NCBI RefSeq assembly: GCF_035046485.1
Contig: NC_085138.1
Span: forward strand, 268,379,694-268,443,693
Direction of reading: 5' to 3'
Source: Aedes albopictus
Taxonomy: Eukaryota > Arthropoda > Insecta > Diptera > Culicidae
Length of the DNA stretch: 64,000 nucleotides
Part shown: positions 11,340 through 23,416 of the stretch, piece by piece
Layout: every line of letters starts with the position of its first letter
How positions within the stretch are numbered: the first letter of the stretch is position 1
The notes under the pieces: generated by a model
The model's input: the letters and a program-made list of their open reading frames with translations, nothing else
Database searches by the model: none
What the model was told of the DNA's origin: nothing
Program-made: the position numbers and the translations under genes

Positions 11340-12704
11340 CTGTTGTGGCGCATTTAATTGAATATTCATACCATTCCTGTAGCCACCGGTATAATCACTC
11401 GTAAGTCGTGTCTTGGACCACTGGCTGATCACAACACATCCAATACATTCAAAGTAATATCACCCTCCAACGCCCATGTGTGAAACTTAAGAAAGTATTC
11501 GCGTCATGCAGATTCTCTCACGATTCAAACGATCGCGCTAAGTATTGGATTGGCGCTCTCGTCGCCATCACCGTATAAGCATGCAGATATGCCATGCTCT
11601 CGCGATCTTGGCCACCGAAGAGCGCGCCGCCAAAAGATCGTTCGCAGCTTCCAAACGGGGGGAAAAAATCTCAATCCACCTTCAGTCAACCGTACCTGCA
11701 TTATCTAATCGGATGCTTGGGGAGCTCGCGCTCTCGCCGGTCATCGTCTTTCTCCCGGGTGGAGTTTCTTGTTTGGCACCTCGCCTCGGAGTGACCTCGG
11801 AACTTTTTTTTCTCCTGTACTCATTTTGTGTTATTATCTCGTGAATGGTTGATTTCGCCTCAATCAAAACCGGGCGCGTCGAGTCAAAATATCTGTGTCA
11901 GTGGAGAATTTCTCCGCTGCACCTGGTCCAATGGATCGTCCGTCAACCGTTAGAATAGGCGCTTGAGGGGCCGTCGTCATTTGACTGTGTTTTGTGTGAG
12001 CTGCACGTGAGTTGGTGTTCAAACCATGCAAGTGTGACCTTTAAAATAGTTATTGTGATATTTACATCCAACTAGTCACGCGTGACTGCATACTAGAACA
12101 GAGACAGCTAATCCAGTTCCAAATGTTTACCAAATGTGAACTTCAAGAAGGTCAATGCTGTTTGTGTACGTTGTGTGTATTGCTTCTTGGAGTTGGAGAC
12201 ATCTCGTGGATATGCAAAACAGATCTCGCTCTACTGTGTTGAGGTGATTGACAATTCATGGCTGCTGCCATAGTAGGATCCTACGTACATCAATATTCTC
12301 CATTGAATGATTTACCATGAATTGACAGATGTATGCAAGTTCTTAGTGAAGAAAATAAGTATAAATGGAAGAATGTTGCAATCATTACATCGAAAACACG
12401 CCGTATCTGCGCCCAGAGCAATTGAACTCCACATGTGGCGCTTGACACATAATATTCAGGATGTGTGTCATGCAGTGAAATCGATGTCGTGTTTTCCTTC
12501 ATAGCTCCACGAGCCACCAAGGAGATTAATTAAACCAGCGTCGTCATTCCAAAGACCACCAAGACATCGTGTCGGTCGGTTTCCTATAGGTACTAGGTAG
12601 CTATCAGCGAGAGGAGAAAGTGGCGCGCTCCGTTTGCGAGACCCGACCCGACGACGACTACGAGAAGTCAGAGTGCGCAATTATAGAACTGCAATAATCG
12701 TAAA
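11340..12704 (+). promoter_or_regulatory. Putative promoter and 5' UTR of the two-TM protein gene
   Basis: A 1.3 kb stretch free of recognised repeats and richer in G+C than its surroundings lies directly before the ATG at 12705. It has initiator-like TCAGT words (e.g. near 11898). The last 100 bases (CGAGACCCGACCCGACGACG) look like an Aedes 5' UTR. No TATA box or start site can be fixed, and a non-coding first exon is possible. Called from position and composition only. Confidence 0.35.
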
Positions 12705-12804
12705 ATGTCGGGCTCTTGCTGTTCTTGCGGTGGCAGCAGTAGTGCGACAAGTGGCGAGAATGGTTCTCGCTATCCGTACGGCCAGGACAGTGGGAATGTA
12801 ACAG
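12705..12804 (+). CDS. Exon 1 of a small two-transmembrane protein
   Basis: The ATG sits in a good insect context (GTAAAATGTCG). Thirty-three codons plus one base follow, starting MSGSCCSCGG and continuing with a serine-, glycine- and tyrosine-rich hydrophilic stretch. The exon is ended at ACAG|GTTGGT. That donor leaves one base of a codon (phase 1), exactly what the acceptor at 40909 needs; the joined codon is GAG (Glu). A stronger-looking donor, GTATGT, 15 bases on (12819-12824) is phase 2 and does not match. The C-C-x-C cluster at residues 5-8 could be S-acylated or bind metal (inference). The 28.1 kb intron is full of transposable elements, so an unseen middle exon is possible. The family is not recognised; a transcript would settle the model. 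Confidence 0.5.
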
Positions 12805-13049
12805 GTTGGTATCATTGGTATGTGGACTGGGGGGGATACTTCTGGGAATGGGGATTCGCTCTAGTAGTCGTAGGGAATCTACGAAAAGGGTGCAGCGGTT
12901 TTCATCGATTTTGTCGCTACTTCTGGCCTAAAGTAAAAATTAAAGCTAATTCTTCTGAGATCTGAATTTTCTGGACTGAGGGAGATCAACCTGCTGTTAA
13001 ATATGTGGAAGCATCGTAGAATCGTCGTGCCTAATATGTTTTTTTTTTT

Positions 13050-14030
13050 TTACAAACAGCTTCAAAGAGAAGCGTTTCGGGGGTGTCGTGTCGAAGAGTC
13101 TCATGGGGTCCGAGGGAGTTTCGAGGGGGATTCGAAGGCATTGCAGGAAGTTCCAGAGGAGTTTTGACTGATTTCAGATGCATTTTCAGGGGTTTCGCTG
13201 GGTCTCAGATGCGTTGCATGGGGTCGTAGGGGGTTTTGGGAGGATTTCAGGAAGTTTCAGAGGATTTTTGGCTGGTCTCAGAGGTTTTACGCTGGTTTCG
13301 ATGGGTCCCAGGTGCGTTACCAAGGTCCAAGGGGGGTTAAGGAGATTTCGGAGGATTTTCAGGATGTTTCAGAGTATTTAAGGCGGCTTTCAGAGGGCTT
13401 CGGAGAGTTTCCGGTGCGTTACATAAGGCCCTAGGGGATTTTAGGGGAATTTCGGTGGCTTTTCAGGAAACATCAGAATATTTTCGGTGGGTTTCAGAGA
13501 CGCTACGGAAGCGGTTTTCAGGGGGTTTCGAAGGGTTTCAGGTGCGTTACATGTGTTTTGAGGGGGGTTTTCAGGAAGTTCCATAGTATTTTCGGCGGCT
13601 TTCATACACGTTACCGAGGCGTTGAGGAGGCCTAACGGAGGCAATAGGCTCCGAACCCACCCTGAAACGCACCTGAAACCCCCTTCAGAAGCCTCTGAAA
13701 TGCCATTAAAACGATCAGGAACGTTGAACCCCATTGAACTTTCTTAAATTACTGACTCTGAAATGCTTTGAAACATTTCCCTGAAATTCCTCGTAATGCC
13801 CTGTAGAGGCTCCTCAGAATCCCTGAATTGTCCTTAAAGCCCCTTGGAACATCCCTGAAACCCCCTAATACTTTTGAATTGTCCCTAAATTCCTATCCCA
13901 TTAAAACGCCAATGAAATCTTTCGAAACGCCTCCTAAAGGCTCCTGAAACCCCTGAAACAGCCCCCTGAAATGCCTCTGAAGCCGCCCTTGAGCCTATTT
14001 CAAATGCCCAGGAGCAAGACCTGTTATCGC
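13050..14030. repeat. Degenerate 12-bp repeat array (TTTCAGGGG type)
   Basis: First half G-rich (GGATTTCAGGAAGTTTCAGA), second half its complement (CCCTGAAACCCCCTAATAC), switching at about 13640. The array is therefore itself an inverted pair. Open frames (67 and 97 codons) are repeat by-products. Confidence 0.55.
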
Positions 14031-14199
14031 AAACTAGATTCAATCATTTAAGCCTTAACTTAATTAGTACACAAATGTTCCTCTCTTAACCGTTACCAAC
14101 CCCTCCTAACGAGAGTGCGAAAAAACACTCGTTTCGCTATAACTTTCTTGTTTTTTCAATATTTTTCAACCAAATTTTGACACAAGAAGCGGATATCCT

Positions 14200-14850
14200 T
14201 CTAGTTTAGGGATTTTCCAGGGATTTTTGGAATGACCACCTGGTTCCGGAGTTATTCCGGAATTAAAATGGGTTCAATGACCATATTAGATAAAGTGAAT
14301 TTTCAATATGAGAACAGTTTAGTTTTTAGACCTAAATGAACCAGAATGATAGAAACATATGTCTGGAAGTCCATACCGGTCACTAAGTGCCTTGAAACCA
14401 GTTTTACGGATGTTTCGGGGAACCGGTTCCGGGGTCAATTTTTTAATATGATTCAGTACCATCATGCGACACCGCAAACTTCGTGATTTTTTAAGATACA
14501 TCATTCTGAGCTGTTTTTATGTTATCCGAAATACTTTTGGCCATTTTGGAACCGAAAGGCGGATTTCACGGGAATTGGTTTTGGTGGTCCCGGGTAAAAT
14601 TTTCTAAGATGAATAAACACCATCATGCGACATATCAAACTTCGCGATTTTGAAGGTTATAGCATATTATTACGATGATTGGTCATCTAGAATACATTTG
14701 GACATTTTGAAATCGGTTTACCGTTTTTCCGTAATCCAGTTCCGGGGCAAAGATTTGGAAATGGTGCAATACTGTCATTTGGAATTTCAAACATCGCGGT
14801 TTTCAAAATACACCGTTATGTGCTAGTTTTGCGTTGTATAGAATACTTTT
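14200..14850 (-). repeat. Diverged inverted relatives of the 153-bp repeat
   Basis: CATCATGCGACA (about 14462 and 14629), then AAACTTCGCGATTTT and CTTTTGGCCATTTTGGAA, are reverse-complement forms of the TTGATGTGTCGCATG and TTTGGCCACTTCC marks at 5.3-6.1 kb. Three or four decayed units of about 150-170 bp. Confidence 0.6.
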
Positions 14851-14965
14851 GGCCATTTAAAATTTATGCACATGTTTAATTTATGCACTCCCAGCCAATG
14901 GCATAAAAAGAGGTTCTAGTGTATATATATTTATATATCATTTCATTCACTTCATTTATTTAGTA

Positions 14966-15378
14966 GGCTCAGTGTACCAGTTATGGCTATAGTACCTCAA
15001 ATTCGCCATAGTTGATTTTCAACTTTTAACGATGCAAATCATCAAGAAAAAATATGTGAACAATAGATCACGTTCATAAAAGATGATTGTACTCATTCAA
15101 ATTTCACATTTTGCTTAAATTATGATAGAAATAAATCATTTTCCTTAAAATTTCGGCTTCCTTGCACCCTATTTCGCCATAGTGTACCAGTTATGGCAAA
15201 TCCCATAAGGAATGCATGTAAATAGTGCGAAGTGGAACCGAAATTAAAAAGTATGTCCATAACTGGTACAGGGTTCCTATCATTGGCACACGCCGTAATA
15301 AATAGTAAAAGTGGGTTAAGTAAAAGTAAAAGTAAAAGTAGTTTTCCTTAGGTAGTGCGATAACTGGTACAGGCACCC
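14966..15378. mobile_element. TA-inserted TIR element 'TGTACCAGTTATGG'
   Basis: Left end GGCTCAGTGTACCAGTTATG, right end (reverse strand) GGGTGCCTGTACCAGTTATC, with TA on both sides (14964-14965, 15379-15380). A second, smaller inverted pair of the same words lies inside (about 15184 and 15262), as if a shorter copy had inserted. It abuts the RTE-like element. Non-coding, 413 bp. Confidence 0.6.
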
Positions 15379-16375
15379 TATAACATCAAATTGAAGATAA
15401 AACTGAATCAACAATATTTCTCCATAATACACGGTTTGTGGCTGCCGATCTCCTTCCTCGGTCACGCTCGATGTTCGCCAAGTCACGCTCCATGTGATCG
15501 GCCCATCGTGCTCTCTGCACTCCACCCCATATATGCCAACCGAACACCAACTTTGCAGGGTTGTTATCCGGCATTCTTGCACCATGCCCTGCCCATCGTA
15601 TCTTTCTGGCTATGGCCACCTTCAGTATGCTGGGTTCGTCGTAAAGTGCAGCGAGCTCGTGGTTCATCCTTCTCCGCTACACACCGTTCTCCTGCACACC
15701 GCTGAAGATCGTCATTAGCACGCGTCGCTCGAAAACTCCGAGCGCTTGTAGGTCCTCCACGAGCATGGTCCATGCCTCGTGTCCGTAGAGGACTACCGAT
15801 CTTATTAGCGTTTCGTACATAGTGCATTTGGTGCGTGGGTGAATCTTTTTAGACGGCGTACTTCCGCTGATGATACGCGTTCGTATTTCATGACTCTCGT
15901 TGTTGTCAGCCGTCAGTAAGGATCCAAGATAGACGAATTCCTCCACCACCTTGAAGGTATCCCCGTCTATCGTAACATTACTACTCAGACGGGTCCGGTC
16001 GTGATTGGTTCCACCTACCAGCATATATTTTGTTTTTGAGGCATTCACCACCAGTCCGATCTTTGCTGCTTCGCGTTTCAGGCGGGTGTAAAACTCTGCC
16101 ACCGTTCCAAATGTTCTGGCGATTAATGTCCATGTCGTCCGCAAAGCACACAAATTGACCAGATTTTGTGAAAATCGTTCCCCACCTTCCAGAGCGATGT
16201 TGAAGAGTAGGCATGAGAGTCCATCACCTTGTCTTAATCCCGGCGGGATTCGAGTGAACTGGATAGTTCACCCGAAACCCTTACGAAGTTTTGCACGCCA
16301 CCCATCGTTTCTTTAATCGTCGCTTTGATGTCGTTGGACAGGTGATGCGTTGGGACCTGGTATTCACGGCATTTC

Positions 16376-16607
16376 GGCACCAACATTTCAAAAGGGCGTA
16401 ACTGAATTTTGAAACAAACCACTCTTTCACATCTGTGGGTCATATTTTAAGTTTCCCACGAAATTCACAAACATTACTAGACAGAGAAATTTCTCTTCTT
16501 TCCTATACAGGCGGTGATTTGCATGGCGGCATTGAAATACGATCTACAGATGTGAAAGAGGGGTTTGTTTCAAAATGCAGTTACGCCCTTTTGAAATGTT
16601 GGTGCTG
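16376..16607. mobile_element. 232-bp MITE inside the RT gene, 5-bp target duplication
   Basis: Inverted ends of about 55 bp (GCACCAACATTTCAAAAGGG, CGTAACTG.ATTTTGAAAC, TCTTTCACATCTGT). ATTTC lies on both sides (16371-16375 and 16608-16612). Dropping the element and one ATTTC joins the host RT in frame as QILMKCREYQ, confirming borders and duplication length. A 5-bp duplication does not fit Tc1/mariner (TA) or hAT (8 bp). Confidence 0.85.
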
Positions 16608-16783
16608 ATTTCATGAGGATTTGCCGTACAGATCTGGTTCGTTGTCGACCGGCCGTCGATGATGCCAGCTTGATAACTTCCCACGAACTCATTTGTTTTA
16701 GGTGACAGACGACGGAAAACTTTTCTGGGCACATCTTGATGAGTTCAGCTGCGATTGCATGCAGTGGCTTAATTTCCCCAACA

Positions 16784-17070
16784 GGGGCCCATATAGCCGA
16801 AGCGGTAAACGCACGGGTATTCAGCATGACCATGCTGAGGGTGACGGGTTCGATTCCCGGTCGGTCCAGGATCTTTTCGTAAAGGAAATTTCCTTGACTT
16901 CCTTGGGCATAGAGTATCTTCGTGCCTGCCACACGATATACGCATGCAAAATGGTCATTGGCAGAGGAAGCTCTCAGTTAATAACTGTGGAAGTGCTCAT
17001 AGAACACTAAGCTGAGAAGCAGGATTTGTCCCAATGAGGACGTTACGCCAAGAAGAGAGAGAGAGAGGGA
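16784..17070 (+). mobile_element. Feilai-type tRNA-derived SINE, copy 1
   Basis: Pol III A box TAGCCGAAGCGG near the head and B box GGGTTCGATTCCCGG at about 16847. The conserved body (TCTTTTCGTAAAGGAAATTT, GAGAAGCAGGATTTGTCCC) ends GGACGTTACGCCAAGAAG and a GA-rich tail. It splits the RTE-like element after the RT leader AGKD. Sister copies at 24464, 35327 and 61356. Confidence 0.85.
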
Positions 17071-19430
17071 AGGAAAAAAACATCCTTACCAGCTGCTTTG
17101 TTAGTTTTGAGCTGGTCGATGGCATCCTTAACTTCCCTCAGCGTGGGAGTTGGTTCATGTCCGTCCTCCGCTGCACTGGTGTCGTCGTTTTCTCCATTGC
17201 CGTGGTTTCCCGTGCCTACGTTCTCCACGCCATTCAGGTGCTGATCGAAGTGCTGTTTCCACCTTTCGAGCACCTCACGCCCGTCCGTCAAGAAGCCTCC
17301 GTTCTTATCACTGCACATTTCGGTTCGCGGCACAACGCCGTTGCGGGATGCGTTGAGCTTCTGGTAGAACTTCCGTGTTTATTGGGAACGGCACAGCAGT
17401 TCCATTTCTTTGCACTCCGCTTCTTCCAGGCGGCGCTTTTTCTCCCGAAAGAGGCGGGTCTGCTGTTTCCGCTTCTGTTTGTAACGTTCCACGTTCTGTC
17501 GAGTCCCTTGCTGTAGCATTACCGCTCTCGGTGCGTTCTTCTCCACCAAAACCGTTCTGCACTCTTCGTCGAACCATTCGTTCCGTCGATTCCGTTCCAC
17601 GTACCCGATGGTGCTCTCGGCTGCGCGCGTCGTTGATGGCTGCTTTCACTGTACTCCAGTAGTCCTCTAAAGGGGCATCATCGAGCTCGCCCTCGTTTGG
17701 CAACGCGGCTTCGCGATTCTGCGCCTATGCTGAGGGGACATCCGGTTGCTTTAGTCGCTCTCTAGGTTGTACCGTGGCGGTCGCCGGTACCGTACAATGT
17801 TGATGACGGAGGGTTTTTGGCGCAGTTTTACCATCACCAGATAGTGGTCGGAGTCGATGTTGGCGCCACGATAGGTCCTGACCTAGATCCTGACGTCTAT
17901 AATATCGGAGAAGTGCCGTCCGTCAATCAGAACGTGGTCGATTTGAGATTCCGTCTGCTGTGGTGATCTCCAGGTGTAACGATAAGGGAGGCTGTGTTGG
18001 AAAAACGTGCTACGTATGGTCATATTTTTGGAGGCGGTGAAATCAATGAGTCGTAGCCCGTTTTCGTTCGTCTACTGGTGGGCGCTGAACTTTCCAATCG
18101 TCGGTCTGAATTTCTCCTCCTGACCTGACCTACCTTGGCGTTCAAATCCCCTATGATGATCTTGACGTCCTTGGGCAGGGGTCGTACTCGCGATCGAGCT
18201 GCGTGTAAATGCGTCCTTGTCATCATCAATGCTTCCGGAGTGTGGGCTGTGCAAGTTTATTATGCTGAAGTTGAAGAATGGGCCCTTGATCCTCAACCTG
18301 AACTTTCTTTCGTCGATCGGCCACCAACCGATCACGCGCCTCTGCATATCGCCCATCACGATGAAAGCTGTTCCTAGCTCGCGTGTGTTGCCGCAGCTCT
18401 GGAAGATGGTATGATTACCTCTGAACGTTCGCACCATGGATCCTGTCCAACCCGCGGTTCTTCAGTAGATCTACGAGTATGCGGGTGCTCCCAATGAAGT
18501 TGAGAGATCGGCAGTTCCACGTACCGAGCTTCCAATCGCAAATCCATTTTGTTCGCTGGGGTTGTTGCCGTTGGTTCGTATTAAAAAAATAACATCACAC
18601 TGGCGCACACAAGCGGAAAACGAATCCAACTGGTGGTCTCTTCTTCCACTGACGGGTTGTTGTCGCTAGCCCAGCGCTGGAACAGAATTTCACGGGAATC
18701 GAAAAAATCCCAACACACCAGTGCACACAAGAGAAAAACGAATCTCACTTGTCCGAAACTCTTCTTCATACTCCGTACGATTCTCCTGAGGATCTCTTCA
18801 TAAATTTCTTTGATGAATCTTCCAAAAATTCTTTCAAAAATTTCTCCAAAAGTTAATCCGAGGACATACATTTATAAATTTCTCCGAGCATTCGTTCAGG
18901 GATTTTTCTAAAAATTCATTTGTAATTTTCTTAAGAAATTCTTGTGACGGTTCTTTTAAGCACGGAGGCAAATTTCGTTCGTTTGAAACAAAAATATTCA
19001 TGTTTATTCGGTAAACTGATAAAAATTTTAAAACTAAAATTTTAATTTTTAAAACTAACTATTTTATTAATTTCTACAAGACCAATTGGGGAGCCCCCCG
19101 TTCCACCGTTGAGAAAATAGACAAAAACTCACAAGTTCCAGCTGCCACTCCAAACAAGATTTCCTCCTGCAAAAAAATCATGTTTCACCAGAAGTTTCCT
19201 CGAAATCCCGTGTATATTATCTACATGGTGTTGGCATTGGAAATGCCACGCGGGAGGTGTTTTTTTTTTCAGCGAAGAAAAACCAATATTTCCGCCAACC
19301 AGCAGCAAAAAAAAACAAAACAATTTAAATTTGTTTTTAACATAACCTGTCGGAAGATGCATGTTTGTTTCAAACATGGATTGCTTTCGCTTCAAATGTG
19401 ACGTTCGATTTGCTTCAATCAGTTTTATTT

Positions 19431-19616
19431 TATTTTATTTTTTTTTATCTGTATTAACAAGATTATCAGCCCTTGGCTAGTTCATCTCGGGACCCACGCT
19501 TTACTTCTCTTCCGAAGGAAGAACTCACATTTTGCGAGTTTGCCGGGTGTGGGATTCGATCCCAGGTCCTCGGCGTGATAGTCAAGTACTCTAACCATCA
19601 CACCAGGTCTGCTCCA
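19431..19616 (-). mobile_element. tRNA-derived SINE, second family
   Basis: On the minus strand: GGAGCAGACCTGGTGTGATG with an A-box-like TGATGGTTAG, then B box GGGATCGAATCCCAC, then the body (TTCTTCCTTCGGAAGAGAAG) and an A-rich tail (19431-19447 as T). AGTTTTATTT occurs on both sides (about 19421 and 19617), a probable target duplication. A second copy is at 23417. Confidence 0.7.
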
Positions 19617-19904
19617 CAGTTTTATTTTTATTGCCTGAACAAATTGACAATTTATTTGAATTTACCTTAAATATTTTTGATTTTACCATATTTTTTTCTG
19701 TGTGAGGGTTGCTCAATAAAATCTGCGAGAATTTCTTTAAAGCTTGATGAGGAACTCTGATCTATCAAATCTTCTTTAAGTTTCTGTAATGAAACTTCAC
19801 GAAATTCCTTTGTGATTTTTTTCAGGATTGTTTATAAGAAACCTTCGAAAAATTGCTCGTTCAAAGGGTGTCCTGACCTAAATTGCATCACGGAAAATAG
19901 TGTA

Positions 19905-21603
19905 CCGTAAACCGGGGTCAAATTGATCACTCGGGTACTACATAGTAAATCCATACTAGGAACTCTTAAGCGTCGTAATGATCTCAAACTTTTTACGTCA
20001 TCTGATTCGTACCGTATGCGTTATAATGTTTGCACCATCGTCAAATAAAATTCCAGTTTGACTTGTGAAGACAATGTATTGGTTTTATTTGCAGGCATTT
20101 AAGCTATTACTCATATCCTAGTAGGCTGTGAATAAAAAGTGTTGATTTTCTTAGTTTTACACTTGCATAATGACTAAGTGGCAACCTAGCTCGTGATTTG
20201 TCCACGCGCAAATGTCGAAAAGTATCCGTGGTAGTGTCAAAGTCAAGATTAACAATTTTTGAATTTATTTTTTTATTTTGACATTGCATAATGGTGTAGA
20301 CATTGGCACACAAACAAAAGTTATAATAACTATTGATTCTGGAATTTGGTACGGATCGATAGTTTTTCGGAAATCGAAAAAAACGGAGGTTGCGTTCGGG
20401 CAAATTCAAGACTTTCTTATATGGCACTACTCGTAGCTCCTGGATGCCATTGGTAATAATGTAAGTTTTTTTTCTATGGTCGAAGGATCATAAAGGCCAC
20501 CGTAATTTTCCTTTTCGATATGCCATGCCGTTAAGTCGCTGATTTCGCGTTTCTTTGCCATTTTTCTCATTGAGCGCATATAATTCACCCAAATCTAATT
20601 TTTGGTGGCAGCGATATCTTTCTTAATCCATGTTAACCTTGGACGACCAGTGGACACCTTCGGGAATAGTTGCCCTTGCTTTTTTTCGGTCTAAGACTGT
20701 TTTACGGTTCTCCTGAACACTCCTGAAATGTCTTTTTTAACATTTGCGCGTGGACAAGTCCCGACTACCGCTGCTACCCCTACATGCTGCAAATTTTAAA
20801 CTTAAGAAATCGGATTTTTTTACCCGCAACCTACTGTGATATGAGTTATAGCTTACGTACATGCAATAAAAACCAAGACATTGTGTGTACAGGTGATATG
20901 GGTACCTTATTTGTACGATGGTGCAAACATTATCACGCATACGGTAGATGTCTAGAGATGAGTGTAGACTTTTATTTTTTTTTAGAAAAAAGTTGGTTTG
21001 CCTTATTTTTTCAAGGAATTTGCAATGTATTTCTCATTTAGCTGAAATCATTGCTACTAAACAATCAATTGCTAATAGGACTTCCCGTGAATTTTCTGTT
21101 TTAAGATTTTTGTGGAGCCTTGGTTGGGGTGTTATGCAGCTAATCAGCACATGAAATAGTTATAAAAAGTTCATTTTATGAAGAAATAGTCATTTATTGT
21201 GATAGAAATCACTTATTTCAAATGAAATTACCTGCCTTTAGGCGTTTAAGGGGAAATTTCAAAATTAAATTTTGCAATTAAAGTATTAAATTTACTAGTT
21301 GAAAGATATTAGACGCGTTATTCGGTTTTAGAAGAGCAAAATTAAGCGGTGAAGGAAGTTTTCCTTTCCAACCGATGCTTAATTGTATACTGATCAATTT
21401 CGCCCCAAAGTGGCATTTCCAATATTTTGATATTTGGAGTTATTTAACTAAGTTTAAATTTGTTGAACAAAATTCTGTCACACGGATCCATGGAGATCCA
21501 CTGGGTACTGATTTTACAGAAATTCTTTTAGCAATGTTTAAACAGGCACTGATGTTATCCGCAAAAGTTGCTTTAAAGTGATCAATTTGACCCCGGTTCA
21601 CGG
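19905..21603. mobile_element. TIR element B inside A, TA duplication
   Basis: Ends CCGTAAACCGGGGTCAAATT and (reverse strand) CCGTGAACCGGGGTCAAATT, both running into GATCA. TA at 19903-19904 and 21604-21605. Removing B joins A as AGTGTA/TAACTTT, matching A's other arm. No transposase frame in the 1.7 kb. Confidence 0.85.
20012..20944. mobile_element. Long-TIR element C inside B, TA duplication
   Basis: Ends CCGTATGCGTTATAATGTTT and (reverse) CCGTATGCGTGATAATGTTT, both continuing GCACCATCG. TA at 20010-20011 and 20945-20946. Imperfect inversion extends about 210 bp inward (ACTCATATCCTAGTAGG, TTGTCCACGCGCAAATGT). It shares the CCG terminus and TA target with B. Non-coding. Confidence 0.8.
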
Positions 21604-22179
21604 TATAACTTTTTATTGCATGCATCAAAATGGAAGATTCCCAAAATCTAAATTTCTCGCATCGGAGATATCTCCATCAATACTGAACCGATTCTGATGA
21701 AATTTTGATAGCATCATCTACACATAATAAACTGTTGCTGGTTGAAAAATTAGCCATTTTGATGCATGCAATCAAAAGTTATACACTATTTTCCGTGGTG
21801 CAATTTGAGTCGAGACACTCTTTAGAAGGTAATTCGAGGTCAATCCAGAAATTTATCCAGAAACTCCTACGATGGTTACTCAAAACATTTTTGTGAAGAT
21901 TTCTCCTAAATTTACTCCAGAAGTGTTTCCTTTAATTTTTCAGGATATACTACAGATGTTTTTCCGAGGATTTCTTCACATATTGCCCCGAAGTGCCCTT
22001 CTGAAATTCTTCCAATTTTTTTCCGAAAACTCTACTTGAATTCTTATGATAATTCCTATAAATTCATCCTTTTCTTAAGATTAAAAAAAAAACAAGTCAT
22101 TGGTTAAGTCTTCAAGAATTTTTTGAAGTAAACATTGTTGTAAATTCTTCCGGAATTTCGTGAACAATGGGCAAGATAG

Positions 22180-22338
22180 TCGGATCAGGAGAATTATGAT
22201 CTGATGAAGGCTGGGGGCAACCGAGGGCGGAGAGTCGTAGCTGCAAATTGATTATTATGGAGTGAAATAGTTAGTTATAGTTTGCTATGAATGTGTTATT
22301 ACAATCTAAATAAATAAATAAATAAATAAATAAATATA
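22180..22338 (+). mobile_element. 3' end of a non-LTR retrotransposon with a TAAA tail
   Basis: A short frame ENYDLMKAGGNRGRRVVAAN with stop at 22249-22251 looks like a retroelement polyprotein terminus. It is followed by a short 3' UTR and a (TAAA)n tract (about 22307-22335), a tail form seen in some LINE groups. Heavily 5'-truncated. Confidence 0.45.
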
Positions 22339-22349
22339 CAAATAAAAAT

Positions 22350-23416
22350 GAAAAATTGCTTGGAGCCAACGATTTCCAATTGATTGTAAAATGAGGAGAA
22401 AAAGTTCGGCCCAGTTGAAGCGTATTACACCTGTATGCGGAACCAAGTTATTTTCAGCAATCACAACAGATAAAGTTCATTTTCCTCCTTTTGTCGGAGT
22501 TTCCCCTCAATAATGAGTGATGAAGCCCAGAATTCGAGCGATTTCCGCTGACCCAGTTTCAACTTTATCAATTAGAGATAATTGATTCGCAAAATGAAAA
22601 ATTATGCTCCACCGTAGTATAGATCTCATTTCCGCTACTTTCGCAATCATTCAGATTTATACTTTCTCCCGTTCGATCAGTAGCGGCATCCTGTCACGGC
22701 TCTTTCTGTCGCTGTCGCTGCTGCCGATGCTATAATGTAATGTGAATCTGATTGATAAGAAAATGAACCTCCTTCGCGCAAGCTGTTCGCTATCGCATAT
22801 ATGCACCACAGGCCGATATCAACTGGCTGCTTCAGTAGGTACCTACGAGCGAGAGTCTAGTGGTAAGACACTGTACTAACCTAATCCAGTTCGTATTCTA
22901 CATCAGCATAATCACGTGAAACGGGGTGGCAGAGCCAAGCGTTTCGCCCGTTCGCCCGGACCCGCAGTGAAGGGCAGAATCAGCATCATTTCATTGCATC
23001 ATTCCGGTGGATACACCACACAGTGTGCTTCTAATACTTCGGGTAGGATACTTCCACTGACTGACTGGCAGCTGCTCTGTGGGACGCCACCCGAACATGT
23101 GGTGCGTGTGCTGTCTTGATCCTTTGCCATCATCTTGGGTCTCGTTCGTTTGCTGAGTTGGGCGGCTTCTTGGGAGTAATTTCTGCTGCATGTATAAAGC
23201 TGACTCAGGTTCGGAAAAAGGGTTGAAATCAGTCCGAAGGGTATGAATCCCAGACAGCGATCATCAGTGATGCTTTTTTCTCAATAGCAAAGCTTGGAAG
23301 CTAATCTCAATTTAAAAGTCAACACGGTCCGCAATATCCAGTTGATAAAAGCGGAATATTTTCTTCAACAAAATATTTTGCAACATTTCAATACTAACGG
23401 AAAGTCATACTATATA
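22350..23416. other. Unassigned intronic DNA
   Basis: Moderate G+C in 22630-23180 (CTGTCGCTGTCGCTGCTGCC), no repeat recognised, short frames only. It could be unique intron sequence or regulatory DNA of the two-TM gene, but nothing specific supports that. Confidence 0.3.

Larger units (their letters stand above)
15391..18790 (-). mobile_element. RTE/JAM1-like non-LTR retrotransposon, near full length but broken
   Basis: Reading leftward: an AP-endonuclease part (GTAFIVMGDMQRRVIGW, then KIIIGDLNAKVGQ near 18130), a linker with a basic KRKQQTRLFREKKRRL stretch (17440), and reverse transcriptase with GSYQAG.IDGRSTT (16680), LFNIALEG, FVCFADDMDI (16140) and YKTLIR-type thumb sequence. It ends with RIRWAGHGARM and RVLWRNIVDSVL. 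Frameshifts and stops are frequent. The conserved HHLFIDFKAAYDS block is shortened to HHLSNDIKAT, an internal deletion in the palm. A MITE (16376-16607) and a Feilai SINE (16784-17070) sit inside it. Repeated CACTGG/GTGTGTTGGG stretches at 18595-18780 look like 5' UTR. Clade by motif memory only; JAM1-like RTE is my best guess, R4-like the alternative. Confidence 0.8.
19863..21823. mobile_element. Outer palindromic MITE A, interrupted
   Basis: Left piece 19863-19904 (AAAGGGTGTCCTGACC, then CACGGAAAATAGTGTA) resumes at 21604-21823 after element B. On the right it ends with the complement AAAGAGTGTCTCGACTC. The inner arms TTGATTGCATGCATCAAAAT (about 21615 and 21757) form the hairpin. Without B the element is about 260 bp. 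Confidence 0.75.

Noticed and set aside
12805..12962. Read-through of exon 1 to the stop at 12965
   Set aside because: Gives a tryptophan-rich 86-residue product with no further signal; splicing at 12804 explains the data better, though not proven.
17034..17516. 160-codon plus-strand open frame
   Set aside because: Antisense shadow of the RTE-like element, which reads coherently on the minus strand.
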